A DNA stretch of 36,004 nucleotides from an uncultured Marvinbryantia sp. (GTDB lineage: Bacteria; Bacillota; Clostridia; Lachnospirales; Lachnospiraceae): contig CAKRVB010000028.1 of NCBI GenBank assembly GCA_934408725.1, positions 1-36,004 of the forward strand, in the 5' to 3' direction. The notes beneath the pieces are model-generated. The model was not told the DNA's origin. It saw only the letters and a list, made by a program, of their open reading frames with translations, and did no database searches. A program made the position numbers and the translations under genes. Positions 31,607-36,004 of this stretch are shown here, piece after piece; positions within the stretch are counted from its first letter, which is position 1; each line of letters opens with the position of its first letter.

Positions 31607-34312
31607 TTACGCTTTCTCAATCTTGATTGCGCATACTTTGTATTCTGGTATTCTTGCGTATTTATCCAGTGCTGCATTGGTCAGCCAGTTGGCATTGCCA
31701 TCTGGGAAGTGGAATGGCATCCAGGATTCGCCTCTGGATACTTTGGTTCCCACACGGGCTGTGGATTCGATCTGTCCTCTTCTGGATGTCAGACGTACTT
31801 TATCGCCATTCTGGATGCCAAGCTCTGCTGCATCTTCCTCATTGATCTCGATAAAGGAATGTCCTTCGATCTCCATCAGTTCTTCGGTCTTTCCTGTCAT
31901 GGCACGGGTGGTGTAATGATACAGGATACGTCCGGTCATCAGAATGATTGGATATTCTTCATCTGGAAGTTCTGCAGATGGAACATATTCTGCCGGATAG
32001 AACCAGCCAAGACCTCTTGCGAACTTGCCTACGTGCATGATTGGTGTGCCAGGATGATCCTTGGTCGGACATGGCCACTGAAGACCTTTTCCTCCTACTT
32101 CTTCGCTGTCCAGACGTGCATGGCTGATACCGCCAAAAGATGGTGTCACAGATGCAATCTCATCCATGATTTGCGCAGATGTCATATGTGGCTGTGGATA
32201 TCCCATACGATTCATCAGATCAATGATAATATCTGTATCCAGTCTGGCGTTGCCAGGAATGGTTACAGCCTTACGCACACGCTGTACACGACGTTCCGTG
32301 TTAGTAAAGGTTCCCTCTTTTTCTGCATAGCTGACACCCGGAAGAATCACATCCGCATACTGAGCAGTCTCTGTCATAAACAGCTCCTGAATGACAAAGA
32401 AGTCCAGACTTTCCAGTGCTTTGATAATATGATGGGTATCCGGATCAGTAACAATCGGGTCTTCACCATAAATATACAAACCTTTGATATCTCCCTTGAT
32501 TGCTGCCGGGAATACGTCCGTTGCATGAAGTCCAGGATTTGGATTCAGCTTCGTATTCCATGCTTTTTCAAACTTGGCCACTACTTCTGGATTGGCTACT
32601 TTCTGATATCCAGGGAAATCTGTCGGGGATGCACCCATATCACAGGCACCCTGTACATTATTCTGACCACGAAGTGGATTGACACCACAGCCTTCTCTTC
32701 CCAGCTTACCAACCAGAAGAGCCATATTGGACATGGACATTACACCTTCCGTACCGGTAGAATGCTCCGTAACACCCAGACAATAGATAATCGGAGCCAT
32801 CTTTGCTTTTGCATACATGATAGCAGCTTTCTTCAGATCTTCTGCATCAATATGACAGATTTCTGCTACCTTTTCCGGTGTATAATCTTTTACGATTTCT
32901 TTGATCTTTTCATAGCCTTCGGTTCTCTCTGCAATAAACTTATCATCCTGCAGACCTTCGGAAATGATGACGTTCATGATACCATTTGCAAATGCAACGT
33001 TGGTTCCTGGTCTGATCTTCAGATGGATATCTGCATGTTTTGCAAGACCGATATCACGCGGATCTACTACGATCAGCTTACAGCCACGCTGTACTGCCTG
33101 CCGGATCTGCATACCCACTACCGGATGTGCTTCTTCCGGGTTGGAACCTACCAGCATGATCACATCTGGTTTCTTTGTGATATCTTCAATCGGATTGGTC
33201 ATGGCACCGGATCCAAGGGTCATAGCCAGACCTGCTACGGATGCAGAGTGACATACACGGGCACAGTTATCGGTGTTGTTGGTACCGAAGCAGGTACGAA
33301 CCATCTTCTGTACCATGTAGATATCTTCATTTGGTGATCTGGAACATGCAAAACCAGCCAGTGACTCACTGCCGTATTTCTTCTTAATCTCCATGAATCT
33401 GGATGCTACCAGATCCAGCGCTTCATCCCATGTAGCTTTCTCAAATTCACCGGTTTCTTTATTCTTAATCAATGGATCGGTGATTCTGGATGGATGATGT
33501 ACGAAGTCAAAGCTTCCGCTTCGTCCTTTTACACAAAGCAGACCTTTGTTGGATGGTCCGTTATAGGCTTCTGTATCCACAATCTTGCCATCCTTGATCA
33601 GAAGATAATACTGACATCCGGTTGCACAATGTGGGCAGGTGGTAAGCACCTTTTTCTCTACCTGATACATACGGTATTTCTTTCTGCGCTTCATAGACAG
33701 GGCACCGGTCGGACAGGCCTGTACACAGTTGCCACAGGATTCGCAGATGCCGTCTTTCCACTGTCCTTCTCCATTCCCGATCACTGACTGGAATCCACGT
33801 TCCATTGTCTCGATGGCTCCACGTCCTACGATATAATTACAGGTATTCACACATCTGTGGCACAGAATACAAAGACTTGGGTCATAGGTAAAGAATTTAT
33901 TCGTATCATCTACCTCGCCACCGCTCTTCTGCCCTTCATAGCTGGTGGTCTCCAGTCCGTACTCAAATGCATACTCCTGCAGCTTGCAGTCTCCGTTTGC
34001 TTCACAGGAAAAGCAATGTACGTTATGATCAGATAACAGCAGATCCAGTGTCTGCTTTCTGGACTGTCTCACCTTTTCGGATCTGGTAAAGATCTCATCC
34101 CCTTCTGACACCTGCAGGGTACAGGATGTATCGATCTTGGTTCTGCCATTATTTTTTACTTCTACCACACACAGACGGCAGGAACCATCTGGGATCAGAT
34201 CCTCGATATAACACAGCGTAGGGATCTCAATCCCTGCTTTTTTTGCCGCATGAAGAACGGTCGTACCCTTCTCCACTTCCACCGGAATACCGTCAATCAT
34301 TACATGAACCAT
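31607..34312 (-). CDS. fdhA: Formate dehydrogenase catalytic subunit (Cys type, NuoG-like N-terminus)
   Basis: 901 aa. Order: [2Fe-2S] domain (Cys34, 45, 48, 64), His-Cys3 [4Fe-4S] (His96, Cys100, 103, 109), two ferredoxin-type clusters (Cys148-158, Cys190-200), Mo-domain [4Fe-4S] (Cys226, 229, 233, 260), then Mo-bisMGD domains. The catalytic site is ARVCHSASVAGL with Cys354 (codon TGT at 33251-33253) where selenoenzymes have Sec, followed by the conserved His. It oxidises formate or reduces CO2; cytosolic, no Tat signal. No NuoE/F-like or hydrogenase partner is in the window. ATG 34312, AAGGAGG in front. Related to NAD(P)- or HDCR-type FDHs of acetogens. Confidence 0.93.
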   Translation of the reverse strand: MVHVMIDGIPVEVEKGTTVLHAAKKAGIEIPTLCYIEDLIPDGSCRLCVVEVKNNGRTKIDTSCTLQVSEGDEIFTRSEKVRQSRKQTLDLLLSDHNVHCFSCEANGDCKLQEYAFEYGLETTSYEGQKSGGEVDDTNKFFTYDPSLCILCHRCVNTCNYIVGRGAIETMERGFQSVIGNGEGQWKDGICESCGNCVQACPTGALSMKRRKKYRMYQVEKKVLTTCPHCATGCQYYLLIKDGKIVDTEAYNGPSNKGLLCVKGRSGSFDFVHHPSRITDPLIKNKETGEFEKATWDEALDLVASRFMEIKKKYGSESLAGFACSRSPNEDIYMVQKMVRTCFGTNNTDNCARVCHSASVAGLAMTLGSGAMTNPIEDITKKPDVIMLVGSNPEEAHPVVGMQIRQAVQRGCKLIVVDPRDIGLAKHADIHLKIRPGTNVAFANGIMNVIISEGLQDDKFIAERTEGYEKIKEIVKDYTPEKVAEICHIDAEDLKKAAIMYAKAKMAPIIYCLGVTEHSTGTEGVMSMSNMALLVGKLGREGCGVNPLRGQNNVQGACDMGASPTDFPGYQKVANPEVVAKFEKAWNTKLNPNPGLHATDVFPAAIKGDIKGLYIYGEDPIVTDPDTHHIIKALESLDFFVIQELFMTETAQYADVILPGVSYAEKEGTFTNTERRVQRVRKAVTIPGNARLDTDIIIDLMNRMGYPQPHMTSAQIMDEIASVTPSFGGISHARLDSEEVGGKGLQWPCPTKDHPGTPIMHVGKFARGLGWFYPAEYVPSAELPDEEYPIILMTGRILYHYTTRAMTGKTEELMEIEGHSFIEINEEDAAELGIQNGDKVRLTSRRGQIESTARVGTKVSRGESWMPFHFPDGNANWLTNAALDKYARIPEYKVCAIKIEKA

Positions 34313-34350
34313 AATATCCTCCTTCCAAACTTCACTTCATTTTCTTATTT

Positions 34351-34379
34351 TTTATATCCGGGAAAGCTTGCTCCCCCAA
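34351..34379 (-). promoter_or_regulatory. Candidate promoter of the formate dehydrogenase gene
   Basis: Minus strand TTGGGG (34374-34379), 17 bases, TATAAA (34351-34356), about 35 bases upstream of the ATG. Weak -35; read-through from the yedF unit is also possible. Confidence 0.35.
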
Positions 34380-34410
34380 TTACTGCTGTCATTTTCTGAA
34401 TGACTGGCAG

Positions 34411-34647
34411 TTACAACTCAACTATCTGCATCTGTTCCCAGGAAATTTCTCCCTGCTTTAGCTGTTCTATAAACTGCTCCTTCGCATCTGGCTCTGTCTT
34501 CCAGGCCAGCCCGCATCCTGCGGTAATCTGAGATGGAATCGGAATTAACCTTCCCGGAAGCTGATGCTCCTGACAATATTTTTCCATTTTGATTGCTTCT
34601 GGTGTATTGGAAAATGTAATCACCAGTTGTGGTTTTTTTGTTCTCAT
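34411..34647 (-). CDS. DUF3343 protein (putative Se/S carrier)
   Basis: 78 aa. The family pattern is short and clear: VITFSNTPEAIKMEKYCQEH, then GRLIPIPSQITAGCGLAWK, with Cys25 and Cys45. DUF3343 proteins occur with YedF and a selenium-type cysteine desulfurase in genomes that use selenium, and are called putative Se/S carrier proteins; biochemical proof is thin. ATG 34647 has AGGAA upstream and lies 2 bases after the desulfurase stop, so it is co-translated. It directly precedes the FDH gene. Confidence 0.85.
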   Translation of the reverse strand: MRTKKPQLVITFSNTPEAIKMEKYCQEHQLPGRLIPIPSQITAGCGLAWKTEPDAKEQFIEQLKQGEISWEQMQIVEL

Positions 34648-34649
34648 AG

Positions 34650-35783
34650 TTATTCCTGCAATTCCTTTAATGCTCTGATGGCTGCGTCCACTTCTTCCTC
34701 TGTATTAAAACAGGAAAAGCTAAACCGTACTGCTCCCTGCTGCTCCGTTCCCAGAGCCTTGTGCATCAGCGGAGCACAATGGGCACCTGCACGTACTGCA
34801 ATTCCATAATCTTCCCAGAGCCAGTCACTGATTTCTGCAGAATCCACATCCCCCAGATTCAGGGATACAATGGCTGTTCGCATCTGCGAATCCACATCTC
34901 CATATATGGTAATGTCCGGGATCTCTGCAATGCCCTTTAAAAAGCGCCTGGCCAGTGATACTTCCTTTTCATGGATCTGCTCTACGCCCTGCTTCAGAAG
35001 CCAGGATACAGAAGCTCCAAGGCCTGCAATCCCCGGTCCGTTTAAGGTTCCGGCTTCCAATGCGGTCGGCATGGTATCCGGATGTTCCTTATCGAAGCTC
35101 TTTACACCGCTTCCACCGACCTTCAGAGGCGCAATCTTTATACCTTCCCGCACATAGATAGCACCGGTTCCCTGTGGTCCCATCAGACCTTTGTGTCCGG
35201 TAAAGCAAAGGACATCGATCCCCAGTTCCTGTACATCAATCGGAATACATCCGGCCGTCTGGGACGCATCCACGATCAGCAGCAGTCCGTTTTTCTTTGC
35301 AAAATCCGATACTTTCTTCAGATCGGTTACATTGCCTGTCAAGTTAGACGCATGGGTGATGACAATCGCTTTCGTCTCTTTTTTCAGAAGGCTGGTCAGC
35401 TGATCATACTGTATGACCCCTTTTTTATCTGCAGGAAGCATATTGTAAGTAACTCCCCGCTTCGCCATCTGATACACCGGCCGCAGTACGGAGTTGTGTT
35501 CACAGACACTGGTGATCACATGATCTCCCGGCTGTAGAATTCCCTGTATGGCAATGTTCAGACTTTCCGTGGCATTGCAGGTAAAAGTTATCCGCATAGG
35601 ATCTGAAATGTGAAACAGCTCTGCCAGCTTTTCTCTGGTACCGTAGATCATTCTTGATGCATCCAGGGTAGCCTCATGGGCGCCTCTTCCAGAATTCCCC
35701 ATGGAAGTCAGTGCCATGGTCATGGCCTCTGCCACTCCTTCCGGCTTGTGCAGTGTAGTAGCCGCATTATCCAGATAAATCAT
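34650..35783 (-). CDS. Cysteine desulfurase, selenium-associated subfamily
   Basis: 377 aa, class V aminotransferase fold. The PLP lysine is Lys198 (FTGHKGLMGPQGTG), with His96 (CEHNSVLRP) and Asp172 (VDASQTAG); the catalytic Cys is probably Cys336 (RAGAHCAPLMHKALG). The compact size and N-terminus (MIYLDNAATTLHKPEGVAEA) fit the EF2568-type family that travels with yedF and selD. It would release sulfur or selenium from cysteine/selenocysteine. The ATG overlaps the yedF stop codon (ATGA). It could also be the sulfur donor to FdhD; this is inference. Confidence 0.87.
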   Translation of the reverse strand: MIYLDNAATTLHKPEGVAEAMTMALTSMGNSGRGAHEATLDASRMIYGTREKLAELFHISDPMRITFTCNATESLNIAIQGILQPGDHVITSVCEHNSVLRPVYQMAKRGVTYNMLPADKKGVIQYDQLTSLLKKETKAIVITHASNLTGNVTDLKKVSDFAKKNGLLLIVDASQTAGCIPIDVQELGIDVLCFTGHKGLMGPQGTGAIYVREGIKIAPLKVGGSGVKSFDKEHPDTMPTALEAGTLNGPGIAGLGASVSWLLKQGVEQIHEKEVSLARRFLKGIAEIPDITIYGDVDSQMRTAIVSLNLGDVDSAEISDWLWEDYGIAVRAGAHCAPLMHKALGTEQQGAVRFSFSCFNTEEEVDAAIRALKELQE

Positions 35784-36004
35784 GGTTTCACAACCTTACC
35801 TGCTTTTGCCATGGTATCTGCTATCACATACATGTTCGTAACACTGCCTACCTGAAGTTTCTCAGACAATCCATAATAATTCAGACAGGTACCGCAGGTA
35901 AAGATCTCCACGCCCTGAGCTTCCAGAGACTTCAGATCTTCCAGTGATGCAGATCCTTCACAGGTCAGATAAGCACCCTTGTTATAGAATAAAATAGTCT
36001 TTGG
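35780..36004 (-). CDS. yedF: YedF-type selenium metabolism protein, C-terminal part
   Basis: Partial: 74 codons plus stop are in the window, the 5' part lies beyond the right edge. The readable part is ILFYNKGAYLTCEGSASLED ... GVEIFTCGTCLNYYGLSEKL then VGSVTNMYVIADTMAKAGKV, the C-terminal (DsrE-like) domain of YedF with its CGTC motif. These proteins are sulfurtransferase-like and linked with selenium traits. Stop overlaps the desulfurase ATG by 4 bases. The N-terminal TusA-like half cannot be seen. Confidence 0.85.
   Translation of the reverse strand, partial: PKTILFYNKGAYLTCEGSASLEDLKSLEAQGVEIFTCGTCLNYYGLSEKLQVGSVTNMYVIADTMAKAGKVVKP

Noticed and set aside
33251..33253. Selenocysteine codon at the FDH active site
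   Set aside because: The codon is TGT (Cys) and the frame is continuous, so Sec insertion is not needed.
31709..33337. 542-codon plus-strand open frame opposite the FDH gene
   Set aside because: It is antisense to conserved FDH domains, has odd Cys/His-rich composition and no ribosome binding site.
1..36004. Mobile element, CRISPR or prophage remnants
   Set aside because: No transposase, integrase, direct-repeat array or att-like duplication was found when reading the window.

Overview
The window looks like a chromosomal segment of an anaerobic, low-to-moderate GC Firmicute, most likely a gut Lachnospiraceae (Blautia/Dorea-like; genus uncertain). Grounds are strong AGGAGG-type ribosome binding sites, TTGACA-17-TATAAT promoters, secreted Glu-rich proteins, an oxygen-sensitive formate dehydrogenase and many radical SAM/Mo-cofactor genes. 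I see no rRNA, tRNA, CRISPR, insertion sequence or phage gene. 39 coding genes are supported, most on the minus strand; the last one runs off the right edge.

Left part (1-11,970): a TetR regulator, a NUDIX hydrolase and a two-gene ABC-2 exporter; a membrane-anchored surface protein on the opposite strand; two more NUDIX hydrolases (one a NudC-type NADH pyrophosphatase) coupled to a small C_GCAxxG_C_C protein; a secreted C39-like cysteine peptidase; a radical SAM/SPASM protein divergent from its own probable TetR regulator, with a palindrome between them; a DUF3786-like protein; an M42 aminopeptidase; and a GntR/FCD regulator.

Middle (12,031-18,443): a complete oligopeptide importer operon, oppB-C-D-F-A, driven by a near-consensus promoter. 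Its roughly 240-nt leader contains a hairpin followed by U residues and three copies of GAATTCAG that can pair in alternative ways, so it resembles an attenuator. With the M42 peptidase and the GntR regulator this forms a peptide-uptake and degradation neighbourhood.

Right part (18,505-36,004): a molybdenum cofactor / formate dehydrogenase island. One minus-strand operon carries a MOSC protein, moaC, moaA, mog and mobA, with fdhD divergent from it. A second minus-strand stretch carries yedF (partial), a selenium-type cysteine desulfurase, a DUF3343 protein, the formate dehydrogenase catalytic subunit (cysteine instead of selenocysteine), a MoeA-like protein with a four-cysteine tail, moeA, mobB, a regulator that fuses a degenerate MobA-like nucleotidyltransferase to a ModE DNA-binding domain, and modABC. 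An SPFH membrane protein and a small Arc-like protein sit between the two halves on the plus strand. Molybdate would be imported by ModABC, cyclic pyranopterin made by MoaA/MoaC, molybdenum inserted by Mog/MoeA, GMP added by MobA, and the cofactor sulfurated through FdhD for the formate dehydrogenase. MoaD/MoaE (MPT synthase) and an electron-transfer partner of the formate dehydrogenase are not in the window.

The points most worth a second look are the nucleotidyltransferase-ModE fusion with an inverted repeat over the mod promoter, the selenium-handling trio beside a cysteine-type formate dehydrogenase, the opp leader, the four-cysteine MoeA-like protein, and the SPFH/Arc-like pair with tandem TGATATCA palindromes in its promoter.
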